64,000 nucleotides of DNA from JAVBWO01 sp036677375 (GCA_036677375.1 JAVBWO010000012.1:310001-374000), one strand, 5' to 3'; counted from the first letter of the stretch, positions 9,680-18,654 are shown. The notes: generated by a model from the sequence alone, not told the origin. Numbers and translations: made by a program.

Positions 9680-11136
9680 GCCAGCCCTCCTCTTACAGCG
9701 TCGCCTAAAGCTTTTTCCATGGCGTAGCCCACTTGCAGAAGGCGGCTTTCATCCAAAGGACGGCCGATCAATTGCGCGCCGATGGGTAGTCCCTTCTCAT
9801 CCTTGCCGCAGGGAACAGAAAGGCCGCAAAGACCCGCGACATTAATGGAGACGGTACAGATATCCGCGGCATACATCTCCAGAGGATTGTTGACTTTTTC
9901 CCCGATCTTCCAGGCAGTATTGGGCACAACCGGCGTCAAAAGCACGTCAAAATCATGAAAGGCTTTATCGAAGCCCTGGCAGATCAAAGTGCGCACCTGC
10001 TGCGCTTTTTTATAATAAGCGTCAAAATAACCGGCGCTCAAGGCAAAGGTTCCCAGCATGATGCGGCGTTTCACTTCCGGGCCAAAACCCTGGGAACGGG
10101 ACTGCCGGTACAGATCAACAAGATCTTCGTATTGCGAAGCGCGGTAACCGTATTTGATACCGTCATAACGGGCCAGGTTGGAAGAAGCTTCCGCCGAAGA
10201 AATGATATAATAGGCGGCCAAAGCATATTCCGTATGGGGCAGGGAACATTCTTCTACGATGGCACCCTGTTCTTCCATCTTTTTGGCAGCGGCTAAAACA
10301 GCGTCCCGGGTGGATGGTGCAATACCTTCGCCAAAATACTCTTTGGGCAAACCAATTTTCAGGCCTTTCATATCAGCCGCCAGGTTTTGACTGTATTTTG
10401 GCCGTTTTACATCCAAGGAAGTACCATCTAGATCATCCTTTGTGGCAATAGCCTGAAGCACCAGGGCACAGTCCTCCACATCCTTGGTTAAGGGACCTAC
10501 TTGATCCAGAGAGGAAGCAAAGGCCACCACGCCAAAGCGGGAAACTAACCCATAGGTTGGCTTCAAGCCGACGACACCGCAGAAAGACGCCGGCTGCCGG
10601 ATGGAACCGCCGGTATCGGTACCCAAAGTAAATATCGCCTCTTGGGCCGCTACCGCCGCAGCGGAACCACCGCTGGAACCGCCCGGTACATGATCCGGAT
10701 GGTTGGGGTTCCTGGTGGCTTTAAAATAAGAATTTTCCGTGGAAGAACCCATGGCAAATTCATCCATGTTCAGCTTGCCTAATAAAACAGCGTCCGCCGC
10801 CATCAGCTCCCGGTAAACCGTGGCATTATAAGGCGGCCGGAAATTTTCCAACATGCGGGAAGCGCAGGTGGTGGCAATGCCTTCCGTTGCCATATTATCC
10901 TTCAGCGCATAAGGGATACCTGCTAGAGGCCCCAAAATTGCTCCGGCGCGGCGCTTTTTGTCCACCGCTTTGGCCTGTTCCAGGGCAAAGTCCTCTTTAA
11001 CGCACAAATAGGCCTGAACCTTTGGTTCGGCCTCACTGATTCTTTGCAATATATCGGTTGTCAGCTCCACCGAGGAGATTTCCCCCGCGGCCAGCATTTG
11101 GCTCAACTGATGAGCGGTATATTCGTATAATCTCAT
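9676..11136 (-). CDS. gatA: Asp-tRNA(Asn)/Glu-tRNA(Gln) amidotransferase subunit A
   Basis: GatA is the glutaminase of GatCAB and supplies ammonia to GatB. It has 486 residues of the amidase-signature family, with the catalytic Lys in YALKDNM near residue 80 and the Ser-Ser pair in the GGSSGGSAAAVAA and GTDTGGSIRQPA motifs near 155-185. It sits 12 bp after gatC and overlaps gatB by 4 bp. Confidence 0.97.
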   Translation of the reverse strand: MRLYEYTAHQLSQMLAAGEISSVELTTDILQRISEAEPKVQAYLCVKEDFALEQAKAVDKKRRAGAILGPLAGIPYALKDNMATEGIATTCASRMLENFRPPYNATVYRELMAADAVLLGKLNMDEFAMGSSTENSYFKATRNPNHPDHVPGGSSGGSAAAVAAQEAIFTLGTDTGGSIRQPASFCGVVGLKPTYGLVSRFGVVAFASSLDQVGPLTKDVEDCALVLQAIATKDDLDGTSLDVKRPKYSQNLAADMKGLKIGLPKEYFGEGIAPSTRDAVLAAAKKMEEQGAIVEECSLPHTEYALAAYYIISSAEASSNLARYDGIKYGYRASQYEDLVDLYRQSRSQGFGPEVKRRIMLGTFALSAGYFDAYYKKAQQVRTLICQGFDKAFHDFDVLLTPVVPNTAWKIGEKVNNPLEMYAADICTVSINVAGLCGLSVPCGKDEKGLPIGAQLIGRPLDESRLLQVGYAMEKALGDAVRGGLA

Positions 11137-11148
11137 GGCGCCCTCCCT

Positions 11149-11436
11149 CTACATGACCTTGGGCACCAAAAAGGCGCTCTCATCTTTTTCGGCGGCATTG
11201 GCAAGGATTTCTTCCCGCGGATACGATTCTTGCAAAACATCCTGGCGAAAACCGTTAAAAACGGGAATGGCGTGAGTGGTTGGCTCTACCCCTGTGGTAT
11301 CCAGGCTACCCAGCTTGTCGGCAAAATCAATGATCGCTCCCATCTCCACAGACAACGTTTCCACCTCGCTTGGGGAAACTGCCAGCCTTGCCAGCTTGGC
11401 GATATATTCCACTTGTTCGGTACTAATTTTTCCCAT
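11149..11436 (-). CDS. gatC: Asp-tRNA(Asn)/Glu-tRNA(Gln) amidotransferase subunit C
   Basis: This small stabilising subunit of GatCAB has 95 residues, the normal length. It carries the typical YIAKLARL start, the VSPSEVE segment and the VEPTTHAIPVFNGFRQD tail that threads between GatA and GatB. The ATG at 11436 follows AGGAG by 6 nt. It is the first gene of the gatCAB-pyrG-guaA run and lies 64 bp downstream of the ANTAR gene, so partial read-through from the glnA operon is possible. Confidence 0.95.
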   Translation of the reverse strand: MGKISTEQVEYIAKLARLAVSPSEVETLSVEMGAIIDFADKLGSLDTTGVEPTTHAIPVFNGFRQDVLQESYPREEILANAAEKDESAFLVPKVM

Positions 11437-11500
11437 AGGATACTCCTCTTTGCTTTGTTTTAATTTTTTTTATTTTTATTATTGGTTAACCTGGAAAGAT

Positions 11501-12064
11501 TTATTGAATCTTCTCAAACCTGCTGATAATAGTCTTGGAAAGCTCCGCCATATTGACGCCCTTATCCATACTGGTTTTTTGAATCATGCGGTGAGCTTGT
11601 CCCTCGGAGATCTGCATTTTTTCCATCAGCTGCCCTTTGGCTCTGGCAATGACCTTGGTCTCCTCCAGGCTGCGGGTCAGCTCTTTCACCCGCTTTTGCA
11701 GGCGCTCAATGGTATCCCGCATGCGGCACATAACTTCCACCGCCTGAAGCAGCATTCCCCGATCAGCGCAATAGTCCACCACAATCAGCTGATCATTGGC
11801 GGCGGCAATGCTTTCTTTGTCCCGGGGAGATGCCATCATGAGAATGGCAAAACCCTCCAGGGCCGAGGCCACGGCAAGACCGCTCATATCTCCCAAATGG
11901 CTGGATAAGATCACCACATTAGGACATAAAAGTCTGACATCCTCAATACCCGTTCTTCCCTCATGGCACACGCCTAAAACGGCATAACCGGCCTGGGTGA
12001 AGATTTGATAGAGCACTTCGCCCGCTTCGGGGGGAGCAATAATAAAAACACTTTTGTCCTTCAT
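11501..12064 (-). CDS. ANTAR-domain RNA-binding antiterminator with degenerate receiver
   Basis: The 187-residue protein starts at the ATG at 12064, 8 nt after GGAGGAG. The N-terminal half has a receiver fold, but the usual phosphoacceptor Asp is replaced (VILSSHLGDMSG), and the acidic pair near the N-terminus is missing too, so it is probably not phosphorylated. A coiled-coil linker (residues 115-135) leads to a C-terminal ANTAR domain with AKGQLMEKMQISEGQAH. ANTAR proteins bind paired small hairpins and prevent leader termination. Its position right after glnA matches the clostridial NitR-type arrangement. The probable target is the hairpin pair in the glnA leader at 13634-13690. Confidence 0.88.
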   Translation of the reverse strand: MKDKSVFIIAPPEAGEVLYQIFTQAGYAVLGVCHEGRTGIEDVRLLCPNVVILSSHLGDMSGLAVASALEGFAILMMASPRDKESIAAANDQLIVVDYCADRGMLLQAVEVMCRMRDTIERLQKRVKELTRSLEETKVIARAKGQLMEKMQISEGQAHRMIQKTSMDKGVNMAELSKTIISRFEKIQ

Positions 12065-12183
12065 GTTTTTCTCTCCTCCTTTGCTCTGGCACGGCGGCAT
12101 GCTTGAAAACGCTTCCTCACATAAAATAGGATGAAGCTTAGGCTTTTATCAAAAGATTCCTGTTTCCAAAGAAGGGCAATGCT

Positions 12184-12213
12184 CTGCCGCCGCTTTTGTC
12201 AAAGCGGCGGCAG
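12184..12213. other. Perfect 13-bp inverted repeat between glnA and the ANTAR gene
   Basis: 12184-12196 (CTGCCGCCGCTTT) pairs perfectly with 12201-12213 around a 4-nt loop. It lies 18 bp after the glnA stop in the direction of transcription. There is no U-run on either side, so it is not a canonical intrinsic terminator. It could reduce expression of the ANTAR gene, stabilise the glnA mRNA 3' end, or mark a processing site. Confidence 0.6.
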
Positions 12214-12231
12214 ATTGCTCATACCTATACT

Positions 12232-13566
12232 TTATATGGTTTTTAAATAACTGTCAATCTCCCAGGGATGAACTTGCATGATATATTCTTGCCATTCGCC
12301 CTTTTTGGCCCGGATGTAGGTATTGAACAGATGATCCCCCAAGGTTTTTTTAGCCAGTTCGCTTTGTTCCAGCAGCAGCACCGCTTCATAAAGGTTGGCG
12401 GGAAGACTGCTGATGCCGGCTTTGGCCAGTTCCTCATTGGACATCTCGTAGATATTGTTGTCCACGGGAGCGGTGGGCTTCAGATTGCGTTTGATGCCGT
12501 CCAAACCGGCGGCCAGAGCCATGGCCATAACCAAATAGGGATTGCAGGCGGGATCAGGGTTTCTCAGTTCTACCCGGGTGGCATTACCGCGAGCGCAGGG
12601 AATGCGGATCAAGGGACTTCTGTTTCTGGCGGACCAAGCGATGTAGCAAGGAGCCTCATAACCGGGAACCAAACGTTTATAAGAGTTCACCAGGGGATTG
12701 GTAATGGCGGCCATGGCGGCGGCATGCTCCATCAGGCCAGCCACAAAGCTATAGGCCACGGAGCTTAAGCCCATGGGATCGCTGGGATCACAGAAGATAT
12801 TTTTGCCGTCCTTGGATAAAGACATATTGCAGTGCATACCGGAACCGTTAACGCCAAAGATGGGCTTGGGCATGAAAGTGGCATGCAGGCCAAGACCGTT
12901 GGCAATGGTATAAGCAACCATCTTAAAGGTCATAATACGGTCAGCGGTGGTGAGAGCGTCTCCGAAACGGAAATCGATCTCATGCTGGCCGGGAGCGCAT
13001 TCATGATGGGAAGCCTCAATCTCAAATCCCATATCTTCCAAAGCCAGGCACATATCTTTTCTGGCAATCTCGCCTTTGTCAATAGGACCGAGATCAAAGT
13101 AGCCGCCTTGGTCGTTGGCTGTCAGAACCGGCTCGCCCTTCTCGTCGGTATCCAAAAGGAAGAATTCCAATTCGGGACCCACATTGAAGGAATAGCCCAT
13201 CTCTTCCGCCTCTTTCAGAACATTGGCCAAAATGTGGCGGGGATCGCCGGCAAAAGGTTTGCCGGCCGGGGTATAGACGTCGCAAATCAGCCGGGCGGTA
13301 GCGCTTTCTTGCTCTTTAGACCAGGGCAGAAGGGCAAAAGAATTCAAATCCGGCACTAAATACATATCGGATTCTTCGATGCGGGCAAAGCCGTCAATAG
13401 AAGAACCGTCAAACATAATTTCATTATCCAGCGCCTTTTCCAGTTGATTGGTAGTGATCGCCACATTTTTCAAAAAACCGAAGGTGTCGGTAAATTGCAT
13501 CCGGATGAAATGGATCTCTTGTTCTTTTACGATCCTTCTGATATCGTCCTTGGTCATTTTACTCAT
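12232..13566 (-). CDS. glnA: Glutamine synthetase, type I
   Basis: It makes glutamine from glutamate, ammonia and ATP. The 444-residue length is that of the GSI-alpha class found in Firmicutes. Visible signatures are [10 protein letters not shown] near residue 50, the ATP-binding [12 protein letters not shown] near 240 and the C-terminal [11 protein letters not shown] metal/substrate segment. The ATG at 13566 follows a strong GGAGGAG. A well-formed promoter and leader attenuator lie upstream and an ANTAR antiterminator downstream, pointing to nitrogen-dependent antitermination control. Confidence 0.97.
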   Translation of the reverse strand: MSKMTKDDIRRIVKEQEIHFIRMQFTDTFGFLKNVAITTNQLEKALDNEIMFDGSSIDGFARIEESDMYLVPDLNSFALLPWSKEQESATARLICDVYTPAGKPFAGDPRHILANVLKEAEEMGYSFNVGPELEFFLLDTDEKGEPVLTANDQGGYFDLGPIDKGEIARKDMCLALEDMGFEIEASHHECAPGQHEIDFRFGDALTTADRIMTFKMVAYTIANGLGLHATFMPKPIFGVNGSGMHCNMSLSKDGKNIFCDPSDPMGLSSVAYSFVAGLMEHAAAMAAITNPLVNSYKRLVPGYEAPCYIAWSARNRSPLIRIPCARGNATRVELRNPDPACNPYLVMAMALAAGLDGIKRNLKPTAPVDNNIYEMSNEELAKAGISSLPANLYEAVLLLEQSELAKKTLGDHLFNTYIRAKKGEWQEYIMQVHPWEIDSYLKTI

Positions 13567-13633
13567 GTTGAACTCCTCCTTATAATGTTTTTTCTATGTA
13601 TCTATTAATATGATAAAAAAGAACTGCTTAAAG

Positions 13634-13690
13634 AAAAAACGCTCCTTACAGACAATTATGTCCGTGCGGAACGCCATTACTCCAATAACG
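13634..13690 (-). promoter_or_regulatory. glnA leader attenuator: antiterminator and terminator hairpins
   Basis: Right at the predicted transcription start, 13672-13690 folds as a short hairpin (CGTTATT...AATGGCG with G-U pairs). Next, 13640-13674 folds as a longer hairpin (GCGTTCC..ACGGACA with TGTCTGT..GGAGCGT) followed by a U6 run, a typical intrinsic terminator. The two share the bases around 13672-13674, so they exclude each other. This is the geometry expected for ANTAR-controlled antitermination. The hexaloop A1/G4 consensus is not perfectly met by either loop as I fold them. Confidence 0.7.
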
Positions 13691-13692
13691 AG

Positions 13693-13721
13693 ATTATACC
13701 ATCCCTTTTACCATGTTGCAA
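13693..13721 (-). promoter_or_regulatory. glnA promoter
   Basis: TTGCAA (13716-13721) and a consensus TATAAT (13693-13698) are separated by 17 bp. The predicted start is near 13686, so the leader before glnA is about 120 nt. Confidence 0.85.
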
Positions 13722-13867
13722 TACCTTAAAAAAAAGTTTTTCAAGATTTTTTCTTTTTTCGTAAAATAAGGCTTTTCCTAAAGCGGGATTTGTCATATAA
13801 TTAGGTATTATCATCAAGCTAAATCAAAATGCTAAAAAGAACGAAAAAACGAAAGGAGTTTATGAAT

Positions 13868-14575
13868 ATGAAAATGAAAGAAATGCTCTACGAAGGCAAG
13901 GCCAAAAGAGTATACGCCACCGAAGACCCCAAATTATGCATGATCGAGTACAAAGATGACGCTACCGCTTTTAACGGAGAGAAAAAAGGCACCATTGCCG
14001 ACAAGGGTATTATCAATAACAAAATGTCCAACTATTTCTTCGCTTTCCTGGAGAAAAACGGCATTCCCACCCACTTTGTGGAACAGATCGACGACCGCCA
14101 CACTGTCGTAAAAAAAGTTCAGATCGTTCCCTTAGAGGTGATCGTCAGAAATATTGCCGCCGGCAGTTTTTCCAAACGCTATGGTGTCAGCGAGGGTACC
14201 CCTTTAAAAATCTCCACCCTAGAATTTTCCTACAAAAATGACGATCTGGGCGATCCCCTCATCAATGATATGCACGCCATTGCTTTGGGTCTCGCCACCG
14301 AAGAAGAGATCAATACCATCAAAGCTATGGCCACCCGGATCAATGACTTGATGAAAAATGCCTGGGCCGATTTAGGCGTCACCTTAGTGGACTTCAAACT
14401 AGAATTCGGCCGCTTTGACGGTGAGATCCTTTTAGCCGATGAAATCTCCCCGGATACCTGCCGTTTCTGGGACTCCAAAACCGGCAAAAAACTGGATAAA
14501 GACCGCTTCCGCTTTGATTTGGGCGGCGTCGAGGAAGGCTATCAGGAAATTTTCAGCCGCCTGCATTTAAATTAA
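13868..14575 (+). CDS. purC: SAICAR synthase (phosphoribosylaminoimidazole-succinocarboxamide synthase)
   Basis: It joins aspartate to CAIR with ATP in purine synthesis. The ATG at 13868 is chosen because it lies 9 nt after GGAG and gives MKMKEMLYEGKAKRVY, the normal family start, for 235 residues. An upstream ATG at 13862 is too close to the ribosome-binding site. Family signatures LEVIVRNIAAGS (near 95) and the LADEISPDTCRFWD segment (near 195) are present. It is followed 8 bp later by purF and is transcribed away from glnA. No purine riboswitch is visible upstream. Confidence 0.96.
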   Translation: MKMKEMLYEGKAKRVYATEDPKLCMIEYKDDATAFNGEKKGTIADKGIINNKMSNYFFAFLEKNGIPTHFVEQIDDRHTVVKKVQIVPLEVIVRNIAAGSFSKRYGVSEGTPLKISTLEFSYKNDDLGDPLINDMHAIALGLATEEEINTIKAMATRINDLMKNAWADLGVTLVDFKLEFGRFDGEILLADEISPDTCRFWDSKTGKKLDKDRFRFDLGGVEEGYQEIFSRLHLN

Positions 14576-14583
14576 ACAAAACG

Positions 14584-16005
14584 ATGAAAAATTTTTTCGA
14601 CCAAAAAAATCAATTTCATAAAATAGGCGAAGAATGCGCTGTCTTTGGCATTTATAGCCTGGACGGCGAAAACTGCGCTGCCGACGCGTATTTTGCTCTT
14701 TTGGCTATGCAGCACCGGGGACAGGAAAGCTGCGGCATCGTAGCTTCAAATCACGGCGACCTGATCATCCATAAAGATATGGGACTGGTGCAGGATGTTT
14801 TCACTCCCAAGGTGCTGGAGACCATTCAGGGCGAGCTAGCCATCGGCCACGTACGTTATTCCACCTGCGGTTCCAGCGTCAAAGAGAATGCCCAGCCCCT
14901 CACCGCCCAATACGGCGGCCGTTTTATGGCTGTCGCTCACAACGGCAACCTGACCAATGCCAAGTCTTTGCGTCAGCAGTTGGAATCGGAATATATTCTC
15001 TTTCAGACGACGGTGGATTCCGAGGCCATCGCTTATCTTTTAGCCCGGGAAGATATGAAGTCTCACAGTCTGGAACAGGCGGTAGCCACCGTCATGGATC
15101 GGCTGGAGGGTTCTTTTTCGCTGGTGGTCATGTCATCGGACAAGCTCATCGCCGTACGAGATCCCCACGGCTTCCGGCCCCTTTGCTTGGGCCGCCGGGG
15201 CAACACCTATATTGTAGCTTCGGAAACCTGTGCTTTGGATATCTTAGGCGCAGAATTTCTACGGGATATCGAGCCCGGCGAGGTACTCCTCATCGACCAA
15301 TCCGGCCTGCATCAGATCTGCCACAAGCCTGCCCCTAAAAAAGGCGTCTGCATCTTCGAGTATATCTATTTCGCCCGTCCGGACAGTACCATTGACGGCG
15401 TTAATGTTCAGGTCTCAAGGGAGGTCGCCGGCAGGATTCTGGCCCGCGCCCATCCCGTGGACGCGGATATCGTCATCGGGGTTCCCGATTCCGGTATTGG
15501 GGCAGCCATCGGCTTTGCCGCCGAATCAGGCATCCCTTATGACACCGCTTTCGTCAAAAACAAGTATATCGCCCGCACCTTTATTGCCCCGGAGCAGCGT
15601 CTGCGGGAGCAAGCAGTCAGAATCAAGCTGAACCCCATCCGCCACAAGGTAGAAGGCAAGCGGGTGGTCATGGTGGACGATTCCATCGTCCGGGGCACCA
15701 CTTGCAAGCGTATCGTGAAATTGTTAAAGGACGCGGGAGCCAAGGAGGTTCATGTCCGCATCGCCTCGCCTCCTTTCCGTTTTCCCTGCTACTTCGGAAC
15801 GGATATTCCGGATACGCAGTATCTTACCGCCAACTTCTACGATGTGGACGGCATCCGGAAACTGATAGGAGCCGATTCATTGGGCTATCTGCCTTTGGAA
15901 GCCCTGCCTGAGATGATCGGCAGTTCCGAATTTTGTTCCGGCTGCTTCACAGGCAAATATCCTATCGCCATCCAGGATCAATCCGCTAGTAATTGCTCCT
16001 GTTAA
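14584..16005 (+). CDS. purF: Amidophosphoribosyltransferase
   Basis: It catalyses the first committed step of purine synthesis: PRPP plus glutamine to phosphoribosylamine. It has 473 residues. The Ntn nucleophile Cys18 lies in EECAVFGIY, implying a 17-residue propeptide as in the Bacillus-type enzyme. The PRPP loop VVMVDDSIVRGTT is near residue 360. The C-terminal CSGC plus upstream Cys residues match the oxygen-sensitive [4Fe-4S] class. It forms a two-gene unit with purC, ended by a terminator at 16031. Confidence 0.97.
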   Translation: MKNFFDQKNQFHKIGEECAVFGIYSLDGENCAADAYFALLAMQHRGQESCGIVASNHGDLIIHKDMGLVQDVFTPKVLETIQGELAIGHVRYSTCGSSVKENAQPLTAQYGGRFMAVAHNGNLTNAKSLRQQLESEYILFQTTVDSEAIAYLLAREDMKSHSLEQAVATVMDRLEGSFSLVVMSSDKLIAVRDPHGFRPLCLGRRGNTYIVASETCALDILGAEFLRDIEPGEVLLIDQSGLHQICHKPAPKKGVCIFEYIYFARPDSTIDGVNVQVSREVAGRILARAHPVDADIVIGVPDSGIGAAIGFAAESGIPYDTAFVKNKYIARTFIAPEQRLREQAVRIKLNPIRHKVEGKRVVMVDDSIVRGTTCKRIVKLLKDAGAKEVHVRIASPPFRFPCYFGTDIPDTQYLTANFYDVDGIRKLIGADSLGYLPLEALPEMIGSSEFCSGCFTGKYPIAIQDQSASNCSC

Positions 16006-16030
16006 AATCAATTTTATCTAACGAATCAAA

Positions 16031-16065
16031 GTAGGGAAGGTCTTAAAAGATCTTCCCTACTTTTT
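16031..16065 (+). terminator. purC-purF terminator
   Basis: GTAGGGAAGGTCTT pairs with the near-complement at 16047-16060 around AAAA, followed by T5. It lies 26 bp after the purF stop. Confidence 0.9.
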
Positions 16066-16099
16066 ATAGCATAAAGACTAATAAAGAAAAGAACATAAA

Positions 16100-16159
16100 G
16101 ATCATAAAGAACCTAAAGGTTGATACATTGATGTAGTGTACCTTAGTTCCTTTATGATC
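16100..16159. repeat. Long imperfect inverted repeat in the purF / lipoprotein gap
   Basis: GATCATAAAGAACCTAAAGG at 16100-16119 is nearly complementary to 16141-16159, around a 21-nt loop. A second small palindrome, AAAGCCGTACGGCTTT, follows at 16185-16200. Nothing else in 16066-16331 looks coding. It may be a miniature repeat, part of a small RNA, or a remnant of a mobile element. Confidence 0.5.
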
Positions 16160-16331
16160 CTCCGTTCACTCCAAAAAAATCGCCAAAGCCGTACGGCTTT
16201 TTGCAGACTTGAGCGCATCATATTACCAAAAAGGTGCTGCTCTTGCTTAAGCGGTCAACCTCACCCCCATAGCGAGTGGTTATTTGTTTTCTCGATGGTA
16301 AAGAAGCCAAAAAATTTACTAAAGCAAAACT

Positions 16332-16362
16332 AAAAAAGCCGGGCAGTTTTTCCCGGCTTTTT
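16332..16362. terminator. Bidirectional terminator downstream of the lipoprotein pair
   Basis: AAAAAGCCGGG (16333-16343) pairs with CCCGGCTTTTT (16352-16362). It has A and T runs on both sides and lies about 85 bp past the stop of the 16448-16966 gene. Confidence 0.85.
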
Positions 16363-16447
16363 CAAGAGCTATGGTGTCAGGGCTTTCATTGATCGTCAAT
16401 GATCAATAATTGCCAATATTAGATTACCCCGCTTTTATTCTTGAGAG

Positions 16448-16966
16448 CTACACTGTTACAGCATCCAGTTTGCCGTTGTTTCTGGTAATCACATAATTCA
16501 TCACTTTACCGCTGGCATTGGTAAAGGTGACTTTAATATTACCGCCATTCTCGGGTAAAGAGGTTTTCAGTAAAACAGCTTCGCCGGGCAACACCAGTTT
16601 TTCTTCATGCACAACAGCGCCGTCAGTAAAGGTACCGTTATCATAGGTGCCGCTGGTGACTTTGAGATTGGTCATATTGCTTTCGCCAAAGATGATCAGT
16701 TGGTCATCCCCGGTTAGTTTGCCCACCTCATAAACTCTGGTGTAGCTCATGGCTTCGTCTGCGCTGGCCAGCTTTACGCTAAACCCTTCCTTGGTCACGG
16801 TATTATTATCCGCAGTGCCTGTGGTGCCGTTAGTATCCGTCGTGCCGGTGATCATACCAACGCTCGTATCGGTATCCGTCGTTGTCCCCGGATTTGTTTT
16901 ATTATTGCAAGCACCCAAAGCAAACACCATTGCTACAACTAAAAGTACGATAAAAAGCTTTTTCAT
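16448..16966 (-). CDS. Putative lipoprotein with a Thr/Asp-rich linker
   Basis: The protein has 172 residues, from an ATG at 16966 that is 9 nt after GGAG; an in-frame GTG at 16972 is too close to it. A signal peptide ending in the lipobox FALGAC predicts lipid attachment at the cell surface. Residues 22-55 are a low-complexity Thr/Asp/Gly linker. The remaining 110 residues are a beta-rich domain of unknown family. The N-terminus and upstream region are nearly copied in the next gene (17013-17207), so the pair arose by tandem duplication. Function unknown. Confidence 0.82.
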   Translation of the reverse strand: MKKLFIVLLVVAMVFALGACNNKTNPGTTTDTDTSVGMITGTTDTNGTTGTADNNTVTKEGFSVKLASADEAMSYTRVYEVGKLTGDDQLIIFGESNMTNLKVTSGTYDNGTFTDGAVVHEEKLVLPGEAVLLKTSLPENGGNIKVTFTNASGKVMNYVITRNNGKLDAVTV

Positions 16967-17260
16967 ATGCACTTACTCCTTTAACCATAATTTAGTTTCA
17001 ATGATATGGCAATTATGGGGTCGTAGTGCCTGTGGTATCCGTCGTAGTATCCATCATAGTAGTATCCACCGTAGTGCCCATCGTAGTGTCTAACGTAGTA
17101 CCCAGCGTGGTATCGGTATCCGTCGTCCCCGGATTTGTCTGAGTGGTGCATGCACCCAAAGCAAACACCATTGCAATGACTAAAAATACTGTAAAAATTT
17201 TTTTCATATACGCTTACTCCTTTAACCATTATTTTAGTTTTATGATGATATGGCTATTAT
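16867..17260 (-). repeat. Tandem duplication of a leader, RBS and lipoprotein signal module
   Basis: The block around 16867-17010 and the block around 17108-17260 share the same order: an upstream CCATATCAT motif, GGTTAAAGGAGTAAG, a MKK start, the AMVFALGAC lipobox, then CAAATCCGGGGAC and GATACCGATAC. Similarity covers roughly 140 bp. It stops in the Thr-rich linker, which is itself repetitive and so prone to slippage. Confidence 0.7.
17013..17207 (-). CDS. Very short lipoprotein paralogue (linker only)
   Basis: The protein has 64 residues from the ATG at 17207, after GGAGTAAGCGTAT. The signal peptide and lipobox (FALGAC) match the neighbouring 16448-16966 gene almost exactly. The mature part is only about 44 residues of Thr/Asp repeats (TTLDTTMGTTVDTT) and then stops. 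It either lost its C-terminal domain or is a minimal surface peptide. Expression is plausible given the intact RBS, but function is unknown. Confidence 0.65.
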   Translation of the reverse strand: MKKIFTVFLVIAMVFALGACTTQTNPGTTDTDTTLGTTLDTTMGTTVDTTMMDTTTDTTGTTTP

Positions 17261-17417
17261 GGCTAAAGTTTTTCGCTTTATGCATTCGCAGGCAGGCAAA
17301 ACACAAAAAACTTTTATTTTTCATTCTTCTGGGCAACAGCTTTTAACTTATCCTGATAAAAAGTTTTTCATGTATCAATGCTCGCTCTGCCTCATGGTCA
17401 TTCAAAACACCGCACAT

Positions 17418-17448
17418 AAAAAAACCCCGCTTTTTTCAAAGCGGGGTT
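17418..17448 (-). terminator. metK operon terminator
   Basis: AACCCCGCTTT pairs with AAAGCGGGGTT around a short A-rich loop, followed by a T run on the minus strand. It starts 10 bp after the metK stop and ends the yicC-to-metK gene run. Confidence 0.92.
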
Positions 17449-17457
17449 GACAATTGC

Positions 17458-18636
17458 TTATAAAGCTTTGACCAGCGCGTCTACCTTGTCCAGTTTCTCC
17501 CAAGGCAAATCCAGATCGTTGCGCCCGAAATGTCCGTAAGCAGCCACCTGCTGGTAAATGGGGCGGCGCAAGTTAAAATTATCAATAATCGCGGCAGGCC
17601 GCATGTCAAAATTTGCTTTTACCAAATGAACCAAAGCATCATCTGAGATCTTCCCGGTGCCGAAGGTATCCACAAAAACAGAAACCGGCTCAGCTACACC
17701 GATGGCATAAGCCAATTCGATCTCGCATTTATGAGCAAGACCCGCCGCCACAATATTCTTGGCAATGTAGCGGGCTAAGTAAGCGGCGGAACGATCCACC
17801 TTGGTGGGATCTTTACCGGAGAAGCAGCCGCCGCCGTGACGCGCCATACCACCATAAGTATCCACAATAATTTTGCGGCCGGTCAGCCCCGTATCCCCCT
17901 GGGGACCGCCGGTTACAAAACGGCCGGTGGGGTTGATATAATATTTGGTATCGGGAGTCAGCATCTCCTTGGGCAAGACGGGCAGGATTATTTTTTCCAA
18001 AACAGCTTGCCGCAAATTGGCCATGGGAATCTCGGGATGATGTTGGGTGGAAATGACAACGGTATCGATAGCCACCGGCCTGCCGTCTTCATAGACCACG
18101 CTCACCTGCGATTTGCCGTCCGGCCGCAGCCAAGGCAGTTCGCCGCTTTTACGAATCTCCGACAGCTTTTTGGTGAGCATATGCGCCAGACTGATGGGCA
18201 TGGGCATATATTCCGGGGTCTCGTCACAGGCATAACCGAACATCATGCCTTGATCCCCGGCGCCGGTCAAAGCCGCCTTATCCTGTGTGCTGCCTTGTTT
18301 GATTTCCCAGGCTTCGTTTACCCCCATGGCAATATCGGCAGACTGCTCGTCGATGGCAGTCAAAACGGAGCAGGTATCGCAGTCAAAGCCATATTTGGCG
18401 CGGGTATAGCCGACGTTTCTGATGGTTTCCCTGGCGATCTTGGGAATATCCACATAGCAATTGGTGGAAATCTCGCCGCCGATCATCACCAAACCAGTGG
18501 TAACAAATGTCTCACAAGCCACCCGGGCCTGGCTGTCCTGGGCTAAAATCGCATCCAAAACGCCATCGGAAATTTGGTCGGCGATCTTATCGGGATGCCC
18601 TTCCGTTACCGATTCGGAAGTAAAGATGGTGCGCAT
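17458..18636 (-). CDS. metK: S-adenosylmethionine synthetase
   Basis: It makes SAM from methionine and ATP. It has 392 residues, full length. The [12 protein letters not shown] motif near residue 14, [12 protein letters not shown] near 120 and the [19 protein letters not shown] phosphate-binding segment near 260 are all present. It starts 18 bp after coaBC and is last in the operon. No SAM riboswitch leader is present because the upstream gene directly abuts. Confidence 0.97.
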   Translation of the reverse strand: MRTIFTSESVTEGHPDKIADQISDGVLDAILAQDSQARVACETFVTTGLVMIGGEISTNCYVDIPKIARETIRNVGYTRAKYGFDCDTCSVLTAIDEQSADIAMGVNEAWEIKQGSTQDKAALTGAGDQGMMFGYACDETPEYMPMPISLAHMLTKKLSEIRKSGELPWLRPDGKSQVSVVYEDGRPVAIDTVVISTQHHPEIPMANLRQAVLEKIILPVLPKEMLTPDTKYYINPTGRFVTGGPQGDTGLTGRKIIVDTYGGMARHGGGCFSGKDPTKVDRSAAYLARYIAKNIVAAGLAHKCEIELAYAIGVAEPVSVFVDTFGTGKISDDALVHLVKANFDMRPAAIIDNFNLRRPIYQQVAAYGHFGRNDLDLPWEKLDKVDALVKAL

Positions 18637-18654
18637 TGTTCAAAACCCCCATTT

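Noticed and set aside
13722..13867. Purine riboswitch or clear promoter before purC
   Set aside because: A TATAAT occurs at 13796-13801 but no acceptable -35 at the right distance and no purine aptamer core were seen.
16136..16333. A 65-codon plus-strand ORF between purF and the lipoprotein
   Set aside because: No RBS, crosses inverted repeats, no recognisable protein pattern.
16981..17229. An 82-codon frame rich in Tyr, Gly, Asp and His (DGHYGGYYYDGYYDG)
   Set aside because: It is the frame-shifted reading of the Thr/Asp repeat of the short lipoprotein, which has the signal peptide and RBS in the other frame.
18637..18654. SAM riboswitch before metK
   Set aside because: Only 18 bp separate coaBC and metK; no leader exists.
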